A stretch of DNA of 64,000 nt from Psococerastis gibbosa (lineage: Eukaryota; Arthropoda; Insecta; Psocodea; Psocidae): assembly GCA_963971405.1 (NCBI GenBank), contig OZ020492.1, positions 21,730,204 through 21,794,203 of the forward strand. The letters run 5' to 3'. Below the pieces are notes generated by a model. It saw nothing but the letters and a program-made list of their open reading frames with translations. It did not search any database and was not told the origin of the DNA. The translations under genes and the position numbers were made by a program. Positions 54,007 through 63,890 of the stretch are shown piece after piece. Numbering within the stretch: the stretch's first letter is position 1; each line of letters starts with the position of its first letter.

Positions 54007-54898
54007 TCCTTCTTTTGCTAATTTTCAATCAATTTACAGTATATAAATAATAAGTTGAAGAAGGTAAGGTCCCAGGCAGATTCCGGTTTGGCGACACCCT
54101 GACTATTGGGTGTGGCAACTTAGAAGCCGCTACGATGGTTCATTGGACTTTATTCGAACAGGTTCTTATAGCCTAGTGACTCTTCATTGTTAAGTAACTC
54201 TCAACAGACGAAAACCAGGTTGCCCCCTGGTATTAACACGTTCCTCACCGAATGGTATAACCAATGTCAACGAAATTTTAAATGACAAATGCGAACTATT
54301 ACCAGTGGCAAATGTTATATTGCGTTGATGGCGGGATAAGTGACTAATACTGTCGAGCCGAGATGTGAATCCAATTAATTTTATTGCTTGCTTGTACAAT
54401 TTACATTCTAACACGATTAGCAGGTAGCAGAACAGTATGTTCTCGAATGAGAAGCCTACCGGAGAGTAGACAGAGCGTCCATATTACTATATTGAACCAA
54501 CACGTATCCAGCATTTAACCATGGCATTTTGGGGAAGACTTTCACCAATAAAAAAAATTGGTTGTCTGTAAAGCCGGTTTACAGAAGATAGTTTAACGTG
54601 ACGTCATTACAAAAAAAATATAAAAAAATTATAATTAAAAATTAATAATAATAATAAACAAATAAAAAATTGTTGTTGTAATAAGCAATGAAAACTACAT
54701 TATGAAGAACCAGTAGAATCCGGGCTGATGTGCCGTGGTCGAATTGAAAGTGAACTTCCAAACGTTTCGTCAACATCTGCGGTCGACATCTTCAGTGGCG
54801 CTGCGTAGACTTCGAAGGTTGTACCTCGGTGGCTCCGTAGCGAGTGACTGGGTAGGGGGCTGAGCACTGACCTGTATACCCGGACATTGTTGTCCGGG
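54007..54898. other. Unassigned DNA
   Basis: No gene. 54715-54830 contains, on the minus strand, CACTGAAGATGTCGACCGCA and GACGAAACGTTTGG, a motif seen near 3' ends of some retroelements. A perfect hairpin (CCCGGACA/TGTCCGGG) at 54879-54898 touches the next repeat. Confidence 0.4.
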
Positions 54899-55772
54899 AC
54901 AATTTATACGTAGTATAAGGAAAGCTTTGTGATGGTCGAAATTTTCGATTCCGAGATTTCAACGGATTTACACGTTTTGATGTCCCAGAAACCCAAAAAA
55001 GTGTTTTTTACGAAATGTCTGTCTATCTGTCGCTCTGTCTGTCTGTCTGTAGCTCTGTCTGTTCATCGATTTCCGGGCAAACTACTCTGTCGATTTTGAT
55101 GAAATTCGGCATGTTGGTTCACAAAATCATACTTAGGGATATGTTTTTTATTTTGGGCTAACTCAATTTGTGGGGGTTTTATTCTCAAAAAACTCCAAAA
55201 AGACGTTTAAAAAACGTATTTCTCAAAAACGGCTCCAACGATTTCTTTTAAATTCACATATATTGCAGTCGTTATAAATGTTAACGAAATGCAAGGGGTC
55301 ACTCACCCCTTCATAGTTTGCTTCTGGGGGAAAAAAAAAAATAAAAATAACTAAATTTTAAGAAAAAATTACTGGAAAGTAATTTTTCAGCAAAACCTTT
55401 CTATCCATAATTTCTACGTTAAGGAATGTTTTAGGTGTTAAATTGAGTATCGAAACCAGACAGGTTGCTTTCCCAAAAAACTATTTGGTTTTGTGCAAAA
55501 ATTTTTTTTTCCGAAAAATGATAGAAAATTCACGCTGAAATGCATTGCGTGCCCTGCCATTATTACTGTGTGGTAGTGAGTTGGTCTGACCTCTGACCTA
55601 TCTAAAATTTACCTCACCTCCAGTGACGTCCGGTGGACACCCCCCCCCCCCCCCCCCGAGATATCCGAAATTTAACCATAGGAAAATTATTTACCATGAA
55701 ATTACTCATTTTCTCCATCTACTTATTGATAAATTGGAAAGCATGTTCGAGTAAACTAGGACCGGTTCTTTT
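54899..55772 (+). mobile_element. HINE-like repeat, copy 10 (near full length)
   Basis: Starts within the palindrome (ACAATTTATACGTAGTATAA). GTCTGTCTGTCTGTAGCTCT-type microsatellite at 55018-55060, C run of 17 at about 55639-55656, and 3' end GTAAACTAGGACCGGTTCTT. It is joined to half of a family E MITE. Confidence 0.85.
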
Positions 55773-55774
55773 CA

Positions 55775-55994
55775 GGAACATGCAAATATTTTATAAACAA
55801 TAACTTTTCACGTATTAACGATTTTATAAAAAAAACTACAATTTCGAAAACTAAAAATACATTATTATATGATGCATGAAGTAGTTTTCTACAACTTTGC
55901 TGAGCCAAATCTTTAATAACATGCTTAGATAATGAAATAAAATAAAAAAGTATCAATTTTGGGCTGCCAATTTCCTACGGCTGTACACTCTTAA
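55775..55994. mobile_element. Family E MITE, right half
   Basis: Matches the right arm of the 13945-14326 element from its centre (AGGAACATGCAAATATTTTA) to the end (GGGCTGCCAATTTCCTACGG, then CTGTACACTC and TTAA). The left half is missing, replaced by HINE-like copy 10, which joins at the centre of the palindrome. Confidence 0.8.
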
Positions 55995-56245
55995 CGGCGT
56001 CTTATCCCTCCCACGGGGTCGGCGGCACAGATCTTCAACTTATTGGTGTTCCGGTCTTGAGTATCATCCGGTGAGAGACCGAGGGTCCTGGGGTTTTCCT
56101 TTATTTTTGTTTCAAGGGACATCCTCGGTCGTCCTATATGTCTTGTGCCCTCCACCGTATAGTCCCTCACACGTTGTAGCAGATGTCCATCTTCTCTTCT
56201 TTTCGTGTGTCCCCACCACTCCAGTCTTTGTTCCCTGAATTTTTT
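55995..56245 (-). pseudogene. LINE ORF2 C-terminal remnant
   Basis: The minus strand reads REQRLEWWGHTKRREDGHLL, then RVRDYTVEGTRHIGRPRM, SLETKIKENPRTLGLSPDDT and a final AADP. This is the well-known end of many non-LTR ORF2 proteins (RL.W.GH..R..., G.R..GRP, D...LG...D.A.DR..W, AADP). Everything before it is missing. Confidence 0.8.
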
Positions 56246-56253
56246 CGGTCTTA

Positions 56254-56320
56254 GTCGAAATTTTCCATTTCGAGATTTCAACAAATTTACACGTTTTGAG
56301 ATCCCAGGAACCCAAAAAAG
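56254..56320 (+). repeat. HINE-like fragment
   Basis: Sixty-seven bases matching the start of the family after the palindrome (GTCGAAATTTTCC, CGAGATTTCAACAAATTTAC, ACGTTTTGAGATCCCAGGAA). No microsatellite or 3' part. Confidence 0.7.
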
Positions 56321-57013
56321 AGCCCTGGGACCCCATCACCCATAAGTCTGACCCAAGCATTGAACTGTATACTACAATGTATATATAATATATAATGTAA
56401 ATCAATATCAATAAAATCAATCACAGGAACTTAACTTACGTTGATATTGTAGGTACTTCGGTGTCTAGGTACTGTATACCTTTGAATCGCCGCCATCTGA
56501 GTTAACAACATTGTGTGTAACAACTAGCTGTAATGTCAAATATGGCCTTGAGGGGGCACTGACAGGTCGGGCGCGCTGCTGTCGCTCGCACTCCTGCCCA
56601 GAGCTGTCGGACCCACACTAATACCAAACCTGTCAGCCTATAGTTCAATACCTTCATATCTCTCAGTAATAATAGTTCCGTGCAATCGCAGCAGATTCGG
56701 TTCTTAAGATTTTAGGTTCCTTACTGAAGACATATCTGTCGCTGCACACAGTTGGATTTGTGTCTCAGAATGAACGTAAGCTCCAACTCACTCTTGTTTT
56801 TAGCATTCGGTGTACCCATGTCTGGTTATGAAATAAAAAGAAAAACGTCTTGATATTGGGCGAGCTTCAGCCTTGATACCAGCTAACCTAGAAATGCCAC
56901 TGCCACTGCATTTGGTTAGCTCAGTGCTGTATAAGCTACACTGTATAAAGGCATTCTTTAGAATGGATGTGCAGCCGTCTAATTCAACGTCGCACAGCCT
57001 TTTGCCAACCGAG
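56321..57013. other. Unassigned DNA
   Basis: No gene recognised. 56530-56640 is richer in G and C than its surroundings. Confidence 0.3.
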
Positions 57014-57412
57014 GTATTTAGGCGCAGATTCCACCGACCGGCTAGGGCTAAATACAAAAACGATGACGTGGTAGCAGACATATAAGACTTAGGCGGTGTC
57101 TCCACCGACCTCACATTGCAGAATGCAAATGACATTGACGGAAATGTTTGTTTTCCTCTATGCCATAGATAAAATTGATCAATGATCATAGGGTAAAATC
57201 ACAAACAAACAAACTAAAATTAAAAAATGGCGTCATGGTATATGTGAATTACAAACATTTTAATAAATGTCTATAAAAAGAAAAACAAACATTTCCGTCA
57301 ATGTAATTTGCATTCTGCAATGTGAGGTCGTTGGAAACCCCGCCTAAGTCTACCACGTCACCGTTTTTGTATTTAGCCCTAGCCGGTCGGTGGAATTGGC
57401 CCCTAAATAATA
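57014..57412. mobile_element. Long fold-back element
   Basis: Left arm 57014-57165 and right arm 57284-57412 are inverted copies. Both contain CCGACCGGCTAGGGCTAAAT (or its inverse) and GACCTCACATTGCAGAATGC. The left arm has 13 extra bases (around GACATATAAGA). About 120 bases form the loop. The outer ends read ATTTAGG(C/G)GC on the left and GCCCCTAAAT on the right. No coding capacity; the frame at 56800-57189 is a shadow. Confidence 0.8.
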
Positions 57413-58861
57413 ATATTAATAAAATAATAATAATAATAAATAAGATTCGGAAAATAGTGCCAAAAGTCAGAAGGCGCCTGAAGGTGGCTGGGTTTGTATT
57501 GGTAGGCGATCAATTAATAATAATTTTAATGTTAAATTTACGTTGTGCCCATCGCTATGGTCCTCGCTTTTGCCCCTAGGTGGGGTCAGCGATACGGCAG
57601 GTTCTTTTCCTATTCGTTGCGGTTGTTGTTGCTGCAGTTGCTCAAACATATTGAGGTCTTGACGGACTTTCGCTTCTACTGATAGTCTGGGCTGTGCTCG
57701 TCTTCTTCTTCCTTAAACTCTGATCAGTTATGGTCGGTAAGTCTTTTGTTATAATAATATTGTAAGTAAGGGATTTTAGTGTTTTTAGTTATTTAGGCTA
57801 AGACCAGATAAATCTAGCATACTAACTTACTAGTAAATTGTAGATATATATATATATATATATATTCAACATGTATACATAACTAGCTCAGCATCTTGCG
57901 CCTGAGAATATAGTTTATCAGGAGGCGAGCCAAGGTCCCACATGCACATTGGGAACAAAAGTTAACTTGGAAATGAATACCCCTCCAAGAAGAATTCTCT
58001 ACAGTGCAGAACGTTAATGCTGACACGCGGAATTTATAGTGGTTGAAGCCGATTAAAAAATAGGTGGGGGTAGTTCCAGTTCACTCCTTATAGCCATCAT
58101 GGCTGTAAGCCTTGCTTGTTATGCGGCATAAAATTAGTAACCCGAAACTGTTTAGATCAATAGCGAGAAACAGCAATTGAAAACAATTTAGCTCGTTCAA
58201 ACTAACGAAAGAAGAAGAGTTGGAATTCTTAAAACGAAAATACCGTAACTGATGACGGATCCTTTTACGACAAGATTTAAAGATAGGTCCCGCCACCCTC
58301 TCTAACCCCGCCCCCCCTCCCCATTCTTACCCCCTCCCGTTCACGCAACTTTTAAAAGTTATAATTGAAAAATACACTCTGCAGCTGAAACTTGCTTTTA
58401 TCACATCATAAATATCCACACTTTCATCGGCAACTATATATATTTTCATCAAGTTACTTGGTGCTAAGTATTACTATCCTTTAAAGTTTAAACTTATAAA
58501 TTTAGACATTTTTCAGTTCTTTTTTATTCCTTCTCCCTCGTATTTTTACCTGGGCTGAGCTTTGTTCAGTTCCTTGATATTCCCTTTTTCTGCTAACACG
58601 GTATAGCAATATGTTTCTATAGTCTGGTGCTTTATATTTTTGTATTATTGCAATGGGTAATAATTAACAATGATGTGCCTTATCTTACCATGTCTTATCT
58701 TACAATGTCTTATCATACAATAGAATGATTTCTTCTGTTATTTTAATTCATGTCGGTTTGTTAATTAGGGTAGGGCAAAAAAAAGATCGTTATGTTAAAA
58801 AGTTATGCTATGTTATTGTTAAGCCTTACAGTGAGTCTGAAAAACTGCCTGATATAAAATA
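57413..58861. other. Unassigned DNA
   Basis: (AATA)n runs near 57418-57440 and a (TA)n run at 57845-57866. No gene recognised. Confidence 0.35.
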
Positions 58862-59703
58862 AAAGAAGCGGTCCGAGTTTACTCGAACATGCTTCCTGAT
58901 TTATCAATTAGTAGACGGAGAAAATAAATTATAGGCCTATCATGGTAAATAATTTTCCTATGGTTAAATTTCGGATATCTGGGGGGGGGGGGGAGAGGGG
59001 CTGTCCACCTAATGTCACTGGAGGTGAGGTAAATTCAAGATAGGTCAGACCAACACATCACCAAACAGTAATAATGGCAGGCACGTAATGCATTTGAGCG
59101 TGATTTTTTTTTTTTTTTAATTTTTTTTGCACAAAACCAAATATTTTTTCGGGAAGACAACCTGTCTGGTTTCGTTACTAAAAATTAACACTCAAGACGT
59201 GCCTGAAGGTAGAAATCATCGATAGAAAGGTTTCGCAGAAAAATGATTTTTTAGTCATTTTTCATTAAAATTTAGTTATTTTTATTTTTCAGAAGCAAAC
59301 TATCAAGAGGCAAGTGACCCCCCGCATTTTATTAATATTAATAACGACTACAATATATATGAATTGTAAAGAAACCATTGAAGCCGTTTTTCAGAAATAA
59401 TTTTTTTAGACTTTTTTGCGTTTTTTGAGAATTAACTCCCCCCCCCCCCCCCCCCAAATTGAGTTAGCCCAAAATAAAAATAAATTGGCCCCAAGGTATG
59501 ATTTTTGTAAACCTCCTACGTGCTAAATTTCATCAAAATCGACCGTTTAGTTTGCCCGAAAATCTATGAACAGACAGACATTTCGTTAAAACCACTTTTT
59601 TTGGATTCCTGGGACCTGAAAACGTGTAAATCTGTTGAAATCTCGGAATCGAAAATTTTGACCATTGCAAGGCTTTCCTTATACTACGTATAAATCGGAA
59701 AGC
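58862..59703 (-). mobile_element. HINE-like repeat, copy 11 (full length)
   Basis: From the 3' hairpin end (AAGAAGCGGTCCGAGTTTAC) to the 5' palindrome (CTTTCCTTATACTACGTATA). Long G/C runs at 58980-58993 and 59437-59455 (17-18 C). The microsatellite is reduced to GAACAGACAGACATTTCG. Confidence 0.85.
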
Positions 59704-59809
59704 AATAAAAAATACTATATTAGAGTGGACTTTTGATGCATCTCCATCATCATTTCTTTTGCAAAATAAATCCGAATCTGATAGTAAAAAATTAAATTTC
59801 AGCCTTAGC

Positions 59810-60187
59810 CAGGCGCGGATCTAGAATGAGGCCAAGGAGGGGCTAGGATTAAATACGATTAAAAAAAAAATTGGGCTGACATATTGGGGTTTTACCCATT
59901 TTCAGAGCAATAAGGGGTCTATATTATAGGTAATAATATATAAGTAATTACACGGCCTTCGATGGCATAGTGGTAGCTTGTTTGCACTTGTGCGAGTCTC
60001 TACACATCATGCATTGAATTGTTTGTACGCGAATAATCTTTTTTTTTTGGAAAAAGAAAAAATTAATACAATCGAGCACGAGGGGGGCCCGGGGGTCTCC
60101 CCCGGGAGAAGATTTTGGAAAAATAAGACTGAAATAGTGGGGTTTTATAGCCCCCCATAGCCCCCCCCCCCCTTAGATCCGCGCCTG
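59810..60187. mobile_element. hAT-type MITE with perfect 8-bp target duplication
   Basis: Ends CAGGCGCGGATCTA and TAGATCCGCGCCTG, 14 bases inverted and exact. Flanked by GCCTTAGC at 59802-59809 and 60188-60195. An 8-bp duplication with a CAGG-type end is the mark of hAT elements. The interior belongs to the GC-run family (TTGGGGTTTTACCCATTTTC, GGCCCGGGGGTCTCCCCCGG, a C12 run), and a shortened S2 SINE is nested at 59953-60045. No transposase. Confidence 0.92.
59953..60045 (+). mobile_element. S2 SINE fragment nested in the MITE
   Basis: GATGGCATAGTGGTAGCTTG then GTGCGAGTCTCTACACATCA matches the head of the S2 SINE at 52330. The middle is deleted and GAATTGTTTGTACGCGA resumes the end. Confidence 0.6.
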
Positions 60188-60195
60188 GCCTTAGC

Positions 60196-61040
60196 CCTAG
60201 CTGTATTCCAATAAGATTTTACACCATTACACTATCATTACACCTGCGCCATTGTTTGTAATTTGGTGTATTTACCCTTCAGCAGATAGCACTTATATTT
60301 CGCTTGAAAATAATAGTTGACAATGGTATAACTGCGTGAGGTTGGGGTAAAGAAAGGGAGCGCCGTGTTTTGTGAAATTAAAGGGCTCAAACAATGCCTG
60401 GATGTAGCCTGCACCGGCCAGATAATGTCCCGAGCCTCGCTCTACTCCCTCAAGATCACACAAAAACATGCCGAATCCCACCATCACTTGCAAAGTGTCA
60501 ATATGATACCAGAAGGCACCGCCATCTCACGATGTGCCGTTTAGTATTTTGAATTTTGGCATCCTGTTTGTGCAGCAGACCGACTGGAATACATTTTCAG
60601 GACACAATTAACGAACATAAAAGAGGGGTGAGGAAACCACCAAATCTGCTTTTGCCTCACAGGCCATTTTGACTAATCAAGATCATTATATAGCATTGAG
60701 CTGTATATAAGTACACTGGAAATATACCTGGAGCAGCACGACTGTCGGCAACGGACAAAACCTGACATCTTGGTTTATATGGCAGAAGCGTGCAAACCAT
60801 ATTATACTTTATACTTTACGTGTAAATTTGTTGTATTTAATTAACTATTTTAAAACGTTTAATCTATATTTTTTGCTTTTGTATATTTTATTTATTTATT
60901 ATAGAAATATATTCTATGGTCATACATCGCCATTCTTATTTATTTATTTATTTATTAATATTTAGCTAGGAATATTTAACTAAGAAATATTGTGTTAAGG
61001 AGCAAGTTAACAAAAGATACTAAAAGTATTTAGACCAACC
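60196..61040. other. Unassigned DNA
   Basis: No gene recognised. (TTTA)n at 60938-60957. Confidence 0.35.
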
Positions 61041-61107
61041 TTACCATGTTTGCCTATTTAATTTATTTACTTACTATTATTAAATTTATTATTATTATTA
61101 TTATTCA

Positions 61108-61593
61108 ATGATGAGGTCAGGATGTTGTGCTATACAAAAATTAAAATTAAAATTAAAAATGAATTACCATGCATTAATAGAATCGTTATTAAATTATGGA
61201 ATACAAACCTGGGGGAGAGATAACAACAGCCATTTCACAAAAATACAAAAAATGCAAAATAAATTAGTAAAAAACATGCTATCTAATAAATTAAACAAGA
61301 AATTTAAAAATATACATGAAAAGTACAGCTTTTTAGATATACTACCAATAGGAAAACTGTACAAATATCTTAAAATAAAGAATAACTATTTTATGTATTT
61401 AAGCAAAATTGTTGGAAACACACAGAATAAGAGGCAACTGAGAAATGAAGACGAAACATTGAGACAGGATATTCCTATAACACATAACAAGTACCGCAGA
61501 CGCCTCAATGAAACAGTTTTACCAGAGATATTTAGCAAATTGCCACTTAAACTAAAAGAATTGAACAAAATAGGGAAAAAAATTAATAAATAA
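61108..61593 (+). pseudogene. LINE ORF2 C-terminal remnant (CR1/L2-like)
   Basis: A 161-codon open piece with ALIESLLNYGIQTWGRDNNS, then IQKMQNKLVKNML, YSFLDILPIGKLYKYLKIKN and, later, YRRRLNETVLPEIFSKLPLK. It matches the thumb and C-terminal region after the reverse transcriptase in CR1/L2-type LINEs (nYGi..WG, iQk..Nk, L.i..ly.y...). No catalytic motif remains. AT-rich codon use, and the start is merely the first ATG after truncation. Confidence 0.75.
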
Positions 61594-61809
61594 AAAATAC
61601 TTAATTTCAAATACAGACTATTAGCCATTTTATTATACATATAATTTCATAGATATATTTTTTTTATTATACAAGCGGTTCCCGCAGCAGCCTCCGGCTG
61701 CTGACTCCACCCCTTGCGCCTGCAGCGGGCGGCAGCTCGTGCCTTCGGGGCCTCGCATTGGGCATTACGCAGCTCGCCCCTTCTATCCTATTCTATCTAT
61801 TTTCTATCT
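61594..61809. other. GC-rich patch after the LINE remnant
   Basis: 61676-61785 is a GC-rich block (GCAGCAGCCTCCGGCTGCTG forms a hairpin) of unknown nature between AT-rich sequences. Confidence 0.4.
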
Positions 61810-62031
61810 ATTCCTTAAAATTACCTTAATGCGTAATTTCAACAACAAAACCATTTAAAACACTCCAAATAAAACAATAACCGGTGACAAACATTTTATA
61901 GCTTCACTGAAAAGTCATAAATAGTGGTCAAGAAGTGAATTATGTATCGTAATAACGGTATTCCTTAAAATTACCTTAATCCGTAATTTCAACAACAAAA
62001 CCATTTAAAACACTCCAAATAAAACAATAAA
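61810..62031. repeat. 71-bp direct repeat, spacing 151 bp
   Basis: TTCCTTAAAATTACCTTAAT begins both units (about 61811 and 61961); they continue through TTTCAACAACAAAACCATTT and AAACACTCCAAATAAAACAA with a single G/C difference. Nearly identical copies imply recent duplication or insertion-linked duplication. Confidence 0.85.
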
Positions 62032-62109
62032 ATTAACAAAAATGTCTTACTTACGTTTTTTCACAACTAATGAAAGTTAACCAAAATATGTCACGAAGCA
62101 AATAACTGA

Positions 62110-62400
62110 TTAATTCTATACTCGAAAGGGGATTTGATCTGCTGCCACGCAGCCCCCCCCCCCCCCAATGAAAAGTTGGTAAAATCTAGACGCTACTGCT
62201 GTTAAAATGTGTACAACCCCACTATATCACGCCAACTTTTTCAACACGTTTCTGGGGGACCCCCGTTCCCACCTTTTTGCAGTAATATATGAGTAAGCTT
62301 CTTTAGTAAATGTAAACTTTACTGCTGTTAAAAGGCGCAAACCCCCACTATTTTGCGCCTATATTTTCCAAAAATTTCCCGGACCCCCTCTCTGAGATAA
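62110..62400. repeat. GC-run family repeat
   Basis: C14 run at 62152-62166 and two subunits with TTACTGCTGTTAAAA..CG.ACAA(A)CCCC(C)ACTAT. Similar in build to 18980-19330. Confidence 0.5.
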
Positions 62401-62660
62401 TGAAGGCAATCCATATATAATGTATTTATCAAAAAAATTTACAGTTTATGAGCTTTAGAAGCATGCTTTCCTTTTTAATTGAGACTAGAAGTGAATTTTT
62501 TGGATTAGCCATTTTTATAATATAACACGACCTTATGGGTGAACGGCACACATCTAGCCTGTATAAATTACATACCTGTATAGGCCAATGGTAATAAAAT
62601 CAGCTTACGCAAACGACTTGGTAGTTTCGAATTTTTGGCTTGCCTTACGTCTCTATGACT

Positions 62661-63345
62661 TTTTTTTTTTTTAAATTGGGGTACAGGTGTTACCTGTGTG
62701 CACTTAAGCCTATTTGGCCTATTGTGCCCCTACAACAAAGTATCTACATCACTTCTACATCTCTTCCTCGAGAACTATCTCCCTCAGGAGAACCAGGATC
62801 TTGAGGGGATTTAGAAGTGGTAGGTCTTTTACATGTAACTGTAAGCTTCCCGAGCATGCTGCTTTTCTTCGTGTGATTGTATCGCAATGAAGGAGAATGT
62901 GCTTGAGGTCCTCCACTCCTTCATTGCAGAATCTGCAAGACTGTAGTTGTATCCCCAAGAGACTCTGATATATAACCCTAAAGACGCCAAGGCCTGTTCT
63001 TGGTTTTGTATGTCCCAGCTTAGAGCCATCAGTAAACCACTTGATTGTGTGACTATTGAGAATTCCTGCTGATTCGCAGTATTCTTTCTTTGTCCCTAAT
63101 ATAGTTTCGAATTCCCTCCCAAAACAGTATTTTGGATGGATTCTATCGCTTGGCATATCCAGGCAGTGGTCAGACGTAGTCAGAGAGGCTGAGTCTCTCT
63201 TAACTGCCCTTCCACTCCTTCTTAACCCGCTCCTAATAATGCCCTTTCGGCTGAAGTTTCCACTGCAACATGGAGGGGTGGGAAGTCTAGTACTATCTCC
63301 ATTGCTGCAGTGGGACAGGATTTCATAGCCCCTGTAAAGCATCAT
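62661..63345 (-). pseudogene. LINE ORF2 remnant with RNase H start and zinc tail
   Basis: A minus-strand LINE ending in a poly(A) of about 12 (T run at 62660-62673). The frame from 63345 to 62755 contains DRIHPKYCFGREFETIL, the beginning of RNase H (IKWFTDGSKLGHTKPRTGLG) and then, after an internal deletion of most of RNase H, the cysteine tail CRFCNEGVEDLKHILLHC. The layout fits R1/Jockey-related ORF2 ends. Not functional. Confidence 0.75.
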
Positions 63346-63702
63346 GTTAGAGAATACGGGCTTCTGAATTTAGCCATAATTTGGATACCTAATTCAGAGA
63401 AAAATTCTCATGTGGTTTGATTTTGCCGTGTCCATGAAGCCATGACCAATGGTATGGTTACAGCAGGAAAAGACAGGCTGAGTCTCTATAACTAGTCAAA
63501 CGCTGAATTTTTGATAACCTTAACCTTGCGGTAACTCAGATTTCTCTGGAGGCTTTAAAGAATGTTGCTAATATCATATATCGTATGAGCTTTTGGACCA
63601 TTTCGTGTATGTTTATTTTAAGTAAATTAAATTTTCGGAAAAGTGACTGCAAAGTGGTTTGTGTATGTTATATAGTAACTCAACTATGATAAGCACATGT
63701 AT
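63346..63702. other. Unassigned DNA
   Basis: Nothing recognised here. Confidence 0.3.
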
Positions 63703-63890
63703 GACCGAAATTAGAAGATATAGAAAAAAAATGGACTAGCGGGATTTGAACCCACGATCTACGCCTAACTGGGGCGTCGCACGTCGTCTTAACCGATAGA
63801 CCACAAGCTCTGACAAGTAAAATGACATGTAAAAATCGTGAATTCGAATCCTGCCAAGTCCAGTTTTTTCTATATCCTCTAATTTCGGTT
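63703..63890. repeat. tRNA fold-back element, copy with one full tRNA-like unit
   Basis: Left arm GACCGAAATTAGAAGATATA then ATGGACTAGC; right arm CAAGTCCAGTTTTTTC then TATATCCTCTAATTTCGGT. The left arm holds a nearly whole tRNA-like unit on the minus strand (63732-63815); the right arm keeps only its T arm and acceptor end (about 63836-63862). The right flank (ATAACGAGGAGGTTACCTCA) is found inverted at 33220-33240. Confidence 0.78.
63732..63815 (-). pseudogene. tRNA-like pseudogene with an insertion
   Basis: T arm GTGGG-TTCAAAT-CCCGC and anticodon arm ACGCC-CCAGTTA-GGCGT are intact, but about 11 bases (around GACGTGCGACG, a local duplication) are inserted between the D and anticodon arms, and the acceptor 5' strand (GAGCTTG) no longer pairs with the 3' strand. 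It cannot form a normal tRNA. Confidence 0.6.

Noticed and set aside
54715-54830. Possible hammerhead ribozyme on the minus strand (CTGAAGA ... GACGAAAC)
   Set aside because: The CUGANGA and GAAA boxes and a 6-bp stem between them are present, but one extra U breaks the core, and I could not find closing stems I and III or the cleavage triplet.
56800-57189. A 129-codon minus-strand frame
   Set aside because: It runs through the arm of the fold-back repeat and its opposite arm does not keep the frame; no family resemblance.
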